46,642 bases of DNA from NCBI GenBank assembly GCA_021736575.1, contig JAIPFP010000016.1:1-46642 (forward strand), written 5' to 3'. Made by a program: the position numbers and the translations under genes. Of the stretch, positions 19,101 through 26,535 are shown piece by piece (position 1 is the first letter of the stretch; every line of letters starts with the position of its first letter). The DNA is from Pirellula sp. (lineage in GTDB: Bacteria > Planctomycetota > Planctomycetia > Pirellulales > Pirellulaceae). The notes beneath the pieces were generated by a model that made no database searches, had not been told where the DNA came from, and saw nothing but the letters and a program-made list of their open reading frames with translations.

Positions 19101-19514
19101 ATAGAGCACTTGGCAGACGGTAAAGACGCTGTTCTTTGCGGAGTTAGAAAAGCTTGCGAGCAATGCCGTGTAGTGCCCGCTGCCATTTCGCAGGTATTGA
19201 ATTTGCGGGCGACCTCCTTCGCCAACGGTTCGATCGTAAGCTCCGCGAATATACGTTTTCTCGTCTCGTTCGTTTTTCGTGGCCCCTGCTGCAACGTTGT
19301 AATTGCGAGTTTGCGGACGAACAAGCAGTGTCAACAAAGCATCGACCAACGTGGATTTGCCCGACCCATTTTCTCCGACGAGCAAGGTTGTTTGGCCGCG
19401 TGGTTGAACGGAATAGACACCGCCATCGAAGGTGCCCCAGTTATAAACTTCGAGCTTGGCCAGCCGATAACCTGACAGGGGTGGTCGCTCTTCGATCAGC
19501 TGTGCATTACTCAC
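16146..19514 (-). CDS. jetC: Wadjet JetC: MukB/SbcC-like SMC ATPase
   Basis: A 1122-residue SMC-like ATPase of the COG4913 type. Walker A is GENGSGKST (47-55). Long coiled-coil arms run from ~300 to ~480 and ~620 to ~880 with a hinge-like globular region between. The C-terminal head has the signature QSGGEKGK (1010-1017) and Walker B FVMVDEMFSRSD (1045-1056), so the ATPase looks intact. In Wadjet, JetC dimers with JetA and JetB extrude plasmid DNA loops, and JetD cuts small circles. It starts with GTG overlapping the jetB TGA (GTGA at 19511-19514). The stop is followed at once by a palindromic repeat and then the ABC exporter gene; no jetD is present. Confidence 0.93.
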   Translation of the reverse strand: MSNAQLIEERPPLSGYRLAKLEVYNWGTFDGGVYSVQPRGQTTLLVGENGSGKSTLVDALLTLLVRPQTRNYNVAAGATKNERDEKTYIRGAYDRTVGEGGRPQIQYLRNGSGHYTALLASFSNSAKNSVFTVCQVLYLNNENAVEKVYAFCESERGIVRDLGELGTGASIARTLKDRGFKTTSSYKEYFQWLQKKTGFRAKAMDIFNQTVAVKDVQRLDEFIRQHMLERKPVNERVGRLLTHFGELSEAHRMLVRVRQQDELLRPIIEAGERYRSRLEELKLAKELLGAIQYFFADQSIRLLEPLCSQWQQQIHNLNEDILRLEKLQDRLRNEIARLELEIEHAGGDRLRQLPGLIEQADSIAKSKAKFRAMFESQLQLAGLNIQVTSPEQFAKVRKESHARRAKMLDERQQKRTQDGSLQFEIGSLTRQLADDRSEAEALEKRKGNLPESFVAVRDAMCRDLKIAPSDLPFAAELISVIPKEREWESSVEQVLHSFARSLLVSNDFYARVAGYVDRTRLVDGRGHGQRLVYLRVGSKAKPGMQDSLTPQSTQEKETLIKKIEFPDHPLVPWVRLEIQLRFNYVACESIEEFQKCESAAMTRNRHTKSGNARHEKDDRSMPDDRRHFVLGWDNRQKRLSLAEAIRKGDSDLQQLHARSNRLNAEIDRITAAIEALDQALKTDDFDAIDNSRHEFEASQMRLERQRLEESDDRIRELKSHCSDRRAEAMGHQQDRDSAIAQRTTRERELRDGMRLLDVASDKIRKAEADGSLEIASQKFETLQSSLKEPLTIVNLGTLPSETERQQREQVERLQERLIPMARDVTSSMTRFLKKFPDEQIDLDADVDSLSSFAALFERISLDDLPKHEERFKRRLNENVLNEIGLLHGGLEDERQEIRDKIEQLNSALKLLEWKTGTFMRLEPSDVQDREIQDFRRELSGCLTGTLDGTPEANEATFVRIEKFVSKLRDDGNTRWREKVVDVRNWFNFAAREIIKSTGEARSYYDGGTGQSGGEKGKLAFLVLVAAIAYQYDLDPDGVQGDRFHFVMVDEMFSRSDDAHAEYALDLFARFGLQLLIVAPLDAKARVTEPYVGTYLHVVKNKQTNRSELLSITADELKDFIET

Positions 19515-20152
19515 GATTCCTCAGCCTCGCTGACATCCGTTGCGAGTTTGCCGACAGCAGATGCCAACGAGAGTCGCAACCGCTCAAGGTCCGAGAGCGG
19601 TAAGCGGGCTTTGATGATACGGCGAATTTCCCAGGATGGCGGCTCCTTTTCAAATTGCCGAACGAACTTGAGATCCTCCATTTTACGCAAGGCGGCAGTC
19701 AATGTTCGGTTCAACCGCACCGAATCGGGTTGGTCGGGAAAAAATGCTTCCCAGAGTGCCAGCAAGTCGCTTTGGGCTATCACGCAGCGTTCATTGTGCA
19801 CATCTTCTTCTTCGTATTGTCGCAATTCATCCCGTAGCAACACACATAATAGTGTTGCGTCGTAGCCCAACGGAGTTCGACGAAAAAGTCGTGGAATAGG
19901 TGGGAAGTCAGCGGGTATTTCTTCTTCGTCAAGTTGACGTAAGTATGCCATCGCGTCAGGTTCATCGACCACCAGAAGCAACCCGAGCTTGCCAAAGTAC
20001 TCTGTCAGTGGAGATACGTTCTCAAGCAATTGCTCCCATGTCTCGAGATTGTCGTCGTGATAGATAACCCCTTGCAAAAGTCGAACAGCCACCGGGCTCC
20101 AGTCTATTGGCGGTGGGATCGCGTTTTTCGGATCGGAGGGAAGATTATCCAC
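19511..20152 (-). CDS. jetB: Wadjet JetB: DUF4194 KITE subunit
   Basis: A DUF4194 protein, the MukE/KITE-like subunit that bridges kleisin (JetA) and SMC (JetC). Diagnostic stretches are WSPVAVRLLQGVIYHDDN, YFGKLGLLLVVDEPDAMAYL, RRTPLGYDATLLCVLLRDEL and the winged-helix end LTAALRKMEDLKFVRQF. The start is uncertain. The open frame extends upstream to an ATG at 20314 and a TTG at 20350, but both lie inside jetA (overlap 122-158 bp) and add residues without family resemblance. The GTG at 20152 gives 213 residues, about the usual length, and begins 41 bp after the jetA stop; no strong Shine-Dalgarno precedes any option. Its TGA overlaps the jetC GTG, implying coupling. Confidence 0.88.
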   Translation of the reverse strand: MDNLPSDPKNAIPPPIDWSPVAVRLLQGVIYHDDNLETWEQLLENVSPLTEYFGKLGLLLVVDEPDAMAYLRQLDEEEIPADFPPIPRLFRRTPLGYDATLLCVLLRDELRQYEEEDVHNERCVIAQSDLLALWEAFFPDQPDSVRLNRTLTAALRKMEDLKFVRQFEKEPPSWEIRRIIKARLPLSDLERLRLSLASAVGKLATDVSEAEES

Positions 20153-20192
20153 GAGAGGTTTAAAAAGATTTTGGAGGAAGTGGAGAATCGAA

Positions 20193-21707
20193 TCAACGCG
20201 GTTTGGTTGAAACGTCGCGGCTGGACGCTTTGGGCTGAAACACGATTCGAGGGATCGAGACTCGGAGTGGACTGCTACGTCCACGCGGCTGAGCGATGGT
20301 GATACGATCGACATGGTTTGGATCGATGGAATGCGAATCGTCGTGCGCAATCTGCAAGTAACCTAGCAGTTCCACGACACCACCTGTCAAAGGCCATTTT
20401 GTGAGGAGATTTGGCAAGGGCTCTTCATCCCCGTCGGTAGTCGCTTCTCGAATATGGCTTCGCAGCTTTCGCAAATCAAGTCGCTGCATGCGGGCAAATG
20501 CCGACGCCATGGCTTGAGCATGCTTCGGATCAATGACTTGTTCGGTCAACTGGAATGCATCAAAGTCTTGCGGTTGCACCCAGAAGGTACGCGCCATAGG
20601 TGAACCGATTTCTGCTTCGGCATCGACCGACAATTGAATGGCTTGACACTCGGGCGCTCCCCTAAGCCTCATGGCTTGTTGCCGAATGTCGCGGAGCACG
20701 TTTGCCAATCGAATGCGATGGGCGGCTGCTCGGGCATCAAGCAGTCGCCGCAAGGTGGCGGACAATCTGGCCGTGGTTCGCATGACCTTTTCGGCCTCGG
20801 CTAACAGAGATGGCACCATGCGTCGGACCCTTGATAACGATTCATGCTGATCCGCGAGGGCTGCCAGATGTTGGATCTCTTCGATGTTTTTGCGAAGGGC
20901 TGCTTGCTGCGTAGGCGAAAACAAGAACGAGACGAACGCAAAGAAGCTTATCCCCTCGTCCTGTTGCTTGAGCAGGTCCTCGGAGTCCAACGCATGACCG
21001 AGAATTTGCCCTCGGGAGTCGTTGCCAGAAGATTGCAGTTGTTGGACTTCGCGAGCGATCGACTGAAAACGCTCTTCAACAGCTCGAAAATCGGATTGAA
21101 GAGCCCGCAACAAATCGACCGCGTTTTGGAATCTCTCGCGAATTTGGGCAGGTCGATAGACTTGGACAGATTTCCCTGACTCGATCGCTTGGATTTCTTG
21201 GTCGATGGTCGCGCGTTGAGCTCGCAAGTAGTCAAGGCGACGATCTGGATCGGCCGACGCACCTCGCACGATGTCCTCGAGGGTATCGATGACAAGTCTA
21301 AGTCTGCTTTCGGTGCCTACGAGGTTCGATCCACGGGCGATGGCCGAGTCGACAAATTGAATCGCTTCTTCGGCGTACCTAGTGAGTTGGAACTGCGGTT
21401 CGATGGATGCCGCTTCGAGAAATCGTTGAAGCCAGCCTGCATCGGCCCACTGAGTCAAGTAACGTTCCGGAGGGCCAGGCAGCAGGCTTGGCTCGGTGTC
21501 GTGTATCTCCTCTTGATAGCCAGTCAGGCGCGTTCGAAAGTCCGTCTGCCCGATTGAAATCAATTCTCCAGACTTAAAGACGCGGTGCAGAAAATCGAGA
21601 ATCAGAGGCGCGTTGTCGGAACGAAGCAATCTCGCAGTCGGAGATGCTTCGAAAAAGGTTCGAATACTATCGCGTCGCATGGACGTAGCAAAACGGCTTG
21701 TGGACAT
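20193..21707 (-). CDS. jetA: Wadjet JetA: DUF3375 kleisin subunit
   Basis: A 504-residue DUF3375 protein, the MukF-like kleisin of Wadjet. Hallmarks: FFEASPTARLLRSDNAPLIL at residues ~19-38, the RLVIDTLEDIVRGASADPD segment followed by R-L-D-YLRAQRATIDQEI near ~170, GISFFAFVSFLFSPTQQ near ~265, and a C-terminal beta end PLRVSIPRIVF. Its length fits the family. The ATG is at 21705-21707. First gene of jetABC on the minus strand. In characterised Wadjet systems the order is jetA-B-C-D and the whole set defends against plasmid transformation; here the first three are in the expected order. Confidence 0.93.
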   Translation of the reverse strand: MSTSRFATSMRRDSIRTFFEASPTARLLRSDNAPLILDFLHRVFKSGELISIGQTDFRTRLTGYQEEIHDTEPSLLPGPPERYLTQWADAGWLQRFLEAASIEPQFQLTRYAEEAIQFVDSAIARGSNLVGTESRLRLVIDTLEDIVRGASADPDRRLDYLRAQRATIDQEIQAIESGKSVQVYRPAQIRERFQNAVDLLRALQSDFRAVEERFQSIAREVQQLQSSGNDSRGQILGHALDSEDLLKQQDEGISFFAFVSFLFSPTQQAALRKNIEEIQHLAALADQHESLSRVRRMVPSLLAEAEKVMRTTARLSATLRRLLDARAAAHRIRLANVLRDIRQQAMRLRGAPECQAIQLSVDAEAEIGSPMARTFWVQPQDFDAFQLTEQVIDPKHAQAMASAFARMQRLDLRKLRSHIREATTDGDEEPLPNLLTKWPLTGGVVELLGYLQIAHDDSHSIDPNHVDRITIAQPRGRSSPLRVSIPRIVFQPKASSRDVSTKPR

Positions 21708-21824
21708 GGAAACCTAGATTAGTTGAGAATGACTCAACTTAAACATGTCCGTGACACGTTTGGTCCTGGAATCAGAAAATTTTCTTGATTTCGCGATGCC
21801 TTTCGACGAATGCTGTTCGCCGAG

Positions 21825-22091
21825 TTATTTCTTCTTGGCTGCCTTCTTTACGGCTTTCTTGGCTGCCTTCTTGGGAGCAGCCTTGACTGCGGCACTCTTC
21901 TTGACCGCCTTCTTTTCGGTTGGCTTAGCAGCCACTGGACTTGCCTTTGCCACCTTTTTAGAAGTCTTGCCGCCGAAGATTCCTTCCCAGCCAGAGGAAT
22001 ATTTCTCGTTGGTACCAACTCGCGTAATTGTCACTAAATCACCTTTGAACAAAAACTGAAACTTCAATCGGACATGTGGGAGACGATCCAT
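21825..22091 (-). CDS. Small basic protein with histone-H1-like Lys/Ala tail
   Basis: An 88-residue protein. The N-terminal half (FKGDLVTITRVGTNEKYSSG, then WEGIFGGK) looks like a small folded or beta-strand segment. The C-terminal half is a Lys/Ala/Pro repeat region (KKVAKASPVAAKPTEKKAVK and so on, ending KKAAKKK), like eukaryotic H1 tails and bacterial AlgP/HC1-type tails. Such tails bind DNA or RNA non-specifically. The gene lies 117 bp upstream of jetA on the same strand, so it could share transcription with the Wadjet genes, but the gap leaves room for a separate promoter. Family unknown to me; function inferred as nucleic-acid binding only. Confidence 0.72.
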   Translation of the reverse strand: MDRLPHVRLKFQFLFKGDLVTITRVGTNEKYSSGWEGIFGGKTSKKVAKASPVAAKPTEKKAVKKSAAVKAAPKKAAKKAVKKAAKKK

Positions 22092-22299
22092 CGCATTTCG
22101 GATCCTTCGCTCCCTATCAACACTATCAAGTTAGCTGATGTTCGTTTGTCTGGTCAATACGTTTTCTGATTTCAGGTCGCATTCGAGATCGATTTGATGC
22201 GAGATTCTTCCATATCGCAACAACCACGCGTCGGCGTGTTAAGCTATGCTCACCTACGTTTGGCTTTATTACCAGCAATTTTAACCACGGCTTTCTGCT

Positions 22300-22860
22300 A
22301 TGCCCCTCCAATTAGGCGACGCCGCTCCGACCCTCTCGCTTCCTAATTACACAGGGGCGAGCGTCGAGATTTCGTCGTTATGGCGAGAGCGTCCACTTGT
22401 CCTGGTCTTCGTTAGACACGCAGGCTGCCCTCTTTGCCGAGCGCATTCCGCTGAATTACGCGATGAACGTGATCAATTTGAAGCTGCCGGAGCAAATGTT
22501 GCACTGATTGCAATGGGGAATCCATCTCAAGTCTCCCAATTTCGAGAGTTCAATCATTTACCCTTTGAGTGCCTGGCGGATGAGAAGCAGATCGCTTACA
22601 AGGCCTACGGTATTCCTCGCGGGAACATGTCGCAGATAGCTGGCCCCAGTGTTTGGCTAGCCGGCTTTCAGTCAATTTGGAAGCATGGCGCTGGAGCCAT
22701 TATTGGCGACAAGTACCAGCTACCAGGCACGGTCATCGTCGACACCACTGGTAAGGTTCGATTTGTCTACCACGGTCGCGATTCTTCGGATTGGCCGACG
22801 AACGGGGCGTTGCTGAACGCATTGGCTGCTATGAAGAATGCAAACGGCGTTGGAGTGTAG
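22300..22860 (+). CDS. Peroxiredoxin-like AhpC/TSA family protein
   Basis: A 186-residue thioredoxin-fold protein of the AhpC-TSA_2 (peroxiredoxin-like) type. The active-site region is VFVRHAGCPLCRAHSAEL, with C43 and C46 in a CPLC arrangement. SQVSQFREFNHLPFECLADE and PGTVIVDTTGKVRFVYHGRDSSD are family features. It has no signal peptide, so it probably acts in the cytoplasm as a thiol reductant or peroxidase, substrate unknown. It is a single gene, convergent with the aminotransferase gene downstream. Confidence 0.85.
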   Translation: MPLQLGDAAPTLSLPNYTGASVEISSLWRERPLVLVFVRHAGCPLCRAHSAELRDERDQFEAAGANVALIAMGNPSQVSQFREFNHLPFECLADEKQIAYKAYGIPRGNMSQIAGPSVWLAGFQSIWKHGAGAIIGDKYQLPGTVIVDTTGKVRFVYHGRDSSDWPTNGALLNALAAMKNANGVGV

Positions 22861-22989
22861 AACCTCCTGAGTCTGTTCTCCTCCTCGCCCTGGTACTCCG
22901 AGGAGAAGGGAGCGGGAATCTATTTCTTCATTGGTTATTGGTTGGCACCCCCACTTGCGTATGTTATCCCCCTTCGCCCCCTCTCCCTA

Positions 22990-24186
22990 CTAGGTTGTGG
23001 CTCGAATGCATTCGGCGATCGCCGAGCATAGCGTCGGCATTGTCGAAACGGCCATGCCGGCAACGTTGATGCGCCCTGTTCCAACGATGTAGATTCCGCG
23101 TTCATTCTTTAGCCAGTCTGCTTGCATGCTGTTGAGACCGCTATAAGAAAACATTCCCTTCTGACGGCTCAGGAAATTGAAATCGCGATCGATGCCGGTT
23201 GCTTTCATCCCATCGATAAACATGCTTCGCATCCTGGAGATCCGCGATCGCATCGCGTCGACTTCCGCAACCCACTCCGTGCGAAGCGATGCGTCATTGA
23301 GAATTGCCGAGACGGTTGCTGCCCCGTGCCGCGGTGGGTTGCTATAGTTGCATCGAACAGCGAGACGCAGTTGACTTAAGGCTGCCTCCGTCGTCGAAGC
23401 GTCTTTGCTAACCAATGACACCGAACCGACGCGTTCGGAATACAAACCAAAGTTCTTCGAAAAAGAATTGCAGACGATAACTTCGTGGTTTTTTTCCAAC
23501 AGTGCGTTCAAGGGCAAAACATCCGCTTCGAGTCCGTCGCCAAAACCTTGATATGCAAAGTCAACAAACGGGATCATCTGCTTGCTGGCAAGCAGCTCGC
23601 TGATTTCTTGCCATTGCTCAAGTGTTGGATCTATTCCGGTTGGATTGTGGCAGCAGGCATGCAGGCAAACCAGATCACCACGTCGGCCTTGCGAAGTCAG
23701 TTCCTGCATCATGGCCGAAAAGTCCAGCGATGTTTTGTCCGGGGTGAGGTACGGATAGATGGGCGTTTCCATACCGGCCGCTTGAAAGATGGACCCATGA
23801 TTGGCCCAAGTTGGGTTGCTCAACCAAATGCGTGTTCCTGGGAAATGACGGATCACGGTGTCGGCACCCACTCTCAAAGCGCCAGTGCCGCCCGGGGTTT
23901 GGGCTGCCGCTACGCGAGCCGTGTCCATCGTCTTGCCAAAGATCAAGTTTACGACCGCTTTGAGATACTCGGGATGCCCTTCGACCGGCATGTATGTTTT
24001 GCTTGTTTCCGACTTCAACAGGCTTTCTTCCGCTTTTTTAACCGTCGCTAAAATCGGGGTCTTGCCTTGTTCGTCCTTGTAAACGCCAACCGTTAAGTTG
24101 ATTTTTTCGGGGCGACTGTCTCGAAGGAAGGCATCGTTGAGACCAAAAATGGCATCGGGGGGTGCGACGGGTAGATACTCGAACAT
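22990..24186 (-). CDS. Aromatic amino acid / aspartate aminotransferase (class I)
   Basis: A 398-residue fold-type I PLP aminotransferase of the AspC/TyrB subfamily (usual length ~397). The start at the ATG at 24186 (MFEYLPVAPPDAIFGLNDAF) matches the canonical N-terminus; the upstream in-frame extension to 24342 is ignored. K244 in SFSKNFGLYSERVG binds PLP; NPTWANH (124-130) and HNPTGIDPT (180-188) are typical. AspC and TyrB cannot be separated by eye; they move the amino group between aspartate, tyrosine or phenylalanine and 2-oxoglutarate. Single gene, divergent from dnaG. Confidence 0.92.
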   Translation of the reverse strand: MFEYLPVAPPDAIFGLNDAFLRDSRPEKINLTVGVYKDEQGKTPILATVKKAEESLLKSETSKTYMPVEGHPEYLKAVVNLIFGKTMDTARVAAAQTPGGTGALRVGADTVIRHFPGTRIWLSNPTWANHGSIFQAAGMETPIYPYLTPDKTSLDFSAMMQELTSQGRRGDLVCLHACCHNPTGIDPTLEQWQEISELLASKQMIPFVDFAYQGFGDGLEADVLPLNALLEKNHEVIVCNSFSKNFGLYSERVGSVSLVSKDASTTEAALSQLRLAVRCNYSNPPRHGAATVSAILNDASLRTEWVAEVDAMRSRISRMRSMFIDGMKATGIDRDFNFLSRQKGMFSYSGLNSMQADWLKNERGIYIVGTGRINVAGMAVSTMPTLCSAIAECIRATT

Positions 24187-24425
24187 GGCCAGGTTGATTT
24201 TTGAGAGATGGAACGAATCGGTGATAAAAACCAGCTTAAGGCTGTTTTGCTGGAAGCAAAAGGTTACTATGGTTTGTCCAACGTGAGGAGGGGCAAAACG
24301 ATTAATCGCGAAAACTGCTGTTGACGCGGCATAACCGAACATCGCATACTTTTTCCCCGAGTCACGGATGGCTCAAATGCTCTTGCGGTCGAGACACAAA
24401 TTTGCTCGCAAGAGTTCGCCTAGAA

Positions 24426-24464
24426 CCCGCTAGGAGTCCCCGCCAGGAATCCCCGCTAGGAGTA
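24426..24464 (+). repeat. Three 13-bp tandem repeats carrying the dnaG Shine-Dalgarno
   Basis: Three consecutive 13-bp units (CCCGCTAGGAGTC, CCCGCCAGGAATC, CCCGCTAGGAGTA). Each contains an AGGAG or AGGAA core; the third supplies the Shine-Dalgarno AGGAG (24458-24462), 5 nt before the GTG start of dnaG. Confidence 0.85.
24458..24462 (+). promoter_or_regulatory. Ribosome binding site that fixes the dnaG GTG start
   Basis: AGGAG with 5-nt spacing to GTG at 24468. It decides the start against the 49-residue longer reading frame, whose extra residues have no primase similarity. Confidence 0.85.
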
Positions 24465-24467
24465 ACT

Positions 24468-26414
24468 GTGTCCTTCGCGATTGACAACGAAGTCAAAGAT
24501 CGAGTCCGATTGGCGGTTAACATCGTCGATCTGATTACTAGCTATGTGGAACTGCGACGTCAAGGTCGAGGTTTCGTCGGGGTCTGCCCGTTTCACGATG
24601 ACCGCCGACCGAGCATGCAGGTCAATCCCGACAAGCAAAGCTGGAAATGCTGGGTTTGCGACATCGGCGGCGATGCTTTTAGCTTTGTGATGAAAAAAGA
24701 GGGTGTTTCTTTTCCAGAAGCTCTCCGAATGCTCGCCGAGCGCGCGGGTATTCAAATCGAAGAACCAAAGTCCCGATCGGGACGAGGCGGTTCGGGTGAT
24801 GACAAGAAATTGCTTCTCGAAGCGATGAAGTGGTCCGTTAACGAATATCATCAGTGTCTACTCACGGCACCCGAAAGCCAACAAGCCCGGACGTATTTAT
24901 CGGATCGCGGCATTTCCGACGCGAGTGTCCGCAAGTTTCAATTGGGGTTTGCCCCCGAATCGTGGTCCTGGTTGCTCGATCGCGGCATCGCAAAAAACTG
25001 GAAGCCGGAGGTGCTTGAGTCGGTCGGATTGGTCGCGAAAAGCGAGCGTGGATCTCGATACGACCGCTTTCGTGGTAGGGCCATTTTTCCGATTAGCGAT
25101 GCACAAGCGAGACCCATTGCGGTCGGAGGTCGCGTGCTCCCCGGTGCCGCCGCTGATTCCGCGAAATATATCAATTGCAACGAGACACGGCTTTACCACA
25201 AGAGTCATCAATTATATGGATTGGATTTGGCTCGCGAGGCCATCGGTAAAACTCGCCAAGCGGTCGTCATGGAGGGTTATACCGACGTGATCATGGCCGT
25301 TCAGCATGGTATCCACAATGCCGTCGCTTGCTGTGGCACAGCCCTTGGCGAGAGCCATATCAAGTTGCTTAAGCACTCTTGCGATTCGGTAGTTCTGCTG
25401 CTCGACGGCGATGAAGCGGGCCAAAAACGCACGGCAGAAATACTAGAGCTATTCGTAACGGCACAAATGGATCTTCGCATTCTTACCTTACCCGATGGAC
25501 TTGATCCGTGTGACTATCTGATCAAATACAGCGGGGCGCAACTCAAAGAACAGATTGCCGGTTCGCTCGACGCATTAGAGCATAAACTGCGACAAGTCTG
25601 CCGTGGCTTTGATCCACTGCTTGACACGCATCGCGCGAACACAGCCATCGAGGATGTGCTTGAAACGATGTCTCGCGTTTCGCATAGTTCCCTGCTTTCC
25701 AATGAAGCCATGCGATTGCGACAAGATCAATTGATCGCGAGACTTGGCCGGCAATTCGGAATTGAGCAAGCCGAAGTTCGCCTTCGACTAGAATCGATAC
25801 GGCGTCAAAGTGCTAATCGCGAACGTCAACGCCAAGAACTGCGTCGCTCCCAAGCAAATCTTGCTTCGCAATCCTCTGCCATCCAACCGAATTCTGTTTC
25901 GGAAAATCGAAACCGCTTTGAACAAAATGTTGCGCCCGAGGTAAACGTCTATAAATACTCGGAAATGACGCCGACCGAATGCGAGCTATTCGAAATCATG
26001 GTCATGCATCCTGACTTGGCTCCGGTCGCTATTGAGCGATTCCCAGTTGCCAATTTAAGCACTGAAACTGCAAAAGGATTATTTCAGGCATATTTGGACT
26101 TGGAACTTGAGGGACACGCGTTAGACTTCAGCAGTCTAATGTCGGCCATGGAGGAGCCAAGCCTAAAGAGTGTTCTCGTGAGTATCGAGGATCACTCAGC
26201 CCGCAAAGCACTTCTGTCAACGATGACAGCAGATGAGCGATTGCATTCGTTGTGCGAACGATTGAGTGGTCAAGACGACAAGACTCAACGCCGCATCCAA
26301 ATCCAATCCCTCGAGAAAAAACAGTTCGACGACGCGACGGAGCTTAGCTTTTTGCACGATTTTGTGCAGCAGGCGCGTGTGCGTCACGGACTATTTCCTC
26401 CGCAAGGAGAGTAA
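24468..26414 (+). CDS. dnaG: DNA primase
   Basis: A 648-residue DnaG primase from GTG 24468. The N-terminal CHC2 zinc domain has C40 and H43 (VCPFHDDRRPSM) and C61/C64 (WKCWVCDIGGDAF). The primase core includes ERAGI near residue 90 and the YHKSHQLYGLDLA segment; the Toprim domain contains VVMEGYTDVIMA and LLLDGDEAGQKR with the metal-binding acidic residues. The C-terminal ~200 residues form the helical DnaB-interacting region, with a Gln/Arg/Asn-rich linker before it. It synthesises RNA primers at the replication fork. It precedes rpoD by 121 bp, the conserved macromolecular-synthesis pairing, but the usual rpsU is not adjacent. Confidence 0.96.
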   Translation: MSFAIDNEVKDRVRLAVNIVDLITSYVELRRQGRGFVGVCPFHDDRRPSMQVNPDKQSWKCWVCDIGGDAFSFVMKKEGVSFPEALRMLAERAGIQIEEPKSRSGRGGSGDDKKLLLEAMKWSVNEYHQCLLTAPESQQARTYLSDRGISDASVRKFQLGFAPESWSWLLDRGIAKNWKPEVLESVGLVAKSERGSRYDRFRGRAIFPISDAQARPIAVGGRVLPGAAADSAKYINCNETRLYHKSHQLYGLDLAREAIGKTRQAVVMEGYTDVIMAVQHGIHNAVACCGTALGESHIKLLKHSCDSVVLLLDGDEAGQKRTAEILELFVTAQMDLRILTLPDGLDPCDYLIKYSGAQLKEQIAGSLDALEHKLRQVCRGFDPLLDTHRANTAIEDVLETMSRVSHSSLLSNEAMRLRQDQLIARLGRQFGIEQAEVRLRLESIRRQSANRERQRQELRRSQANLASQSSAIQPNSVSENRNRFEQNVAPEVNVYKYSEMTPTECELFEIMVMHPDLAPVAIERFPVANLSTETAKGLFQAYLDLELEGHALDFSSLMSAMEEPSLKSVLVSIEDHSARKALLSTMTADERLHSLCERLSGQDDKTQRRIQIQSLEKKQFDDATELSFLHDFVQQARVRHGLFPPQGE

Positions 26415-26421
26415 GAAAAAC

Positions 26422-26438
26422 GTCGAGTCCCGCTCGAC
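26422..26438. terminator. Weak hairpin after dnaG
   Basis: GTCGAG-TCCCG-CTCGAC, a 6-bp stem with 5-nt loop, 8 bp after the dnaG stop. It has no U-tract, so it would be at most a weak terminator or processing site between dnaG and rpoD. Confidence 0.3.
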
Positions 26439-26535
26439 TACAAAAACCCCTATTCAAGTTGTTGACCCAAGGCGATTGCTCATTGGATGAGTAGTCGGCA
26501 ACAACAGAGTACCACTGTCAAAAGGAGTTGATCTC

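Noticed and set aside
22126..22311. A 61-codon minus-strand open frame between the histone-like gene and the peroxiredoxin gene
   Set aside because: It overlaps the start of the peroxiredoxin gene on the other strand and has no supporting features.
22861..22989. A gene or terminator between the peroxiredoxin and aminotransferase genes
   Set aside because: Only a short imperfect hairpin (CTCCTC...GAGGAG) and C/T-rich sequence; no U-tract and no open frame of note.
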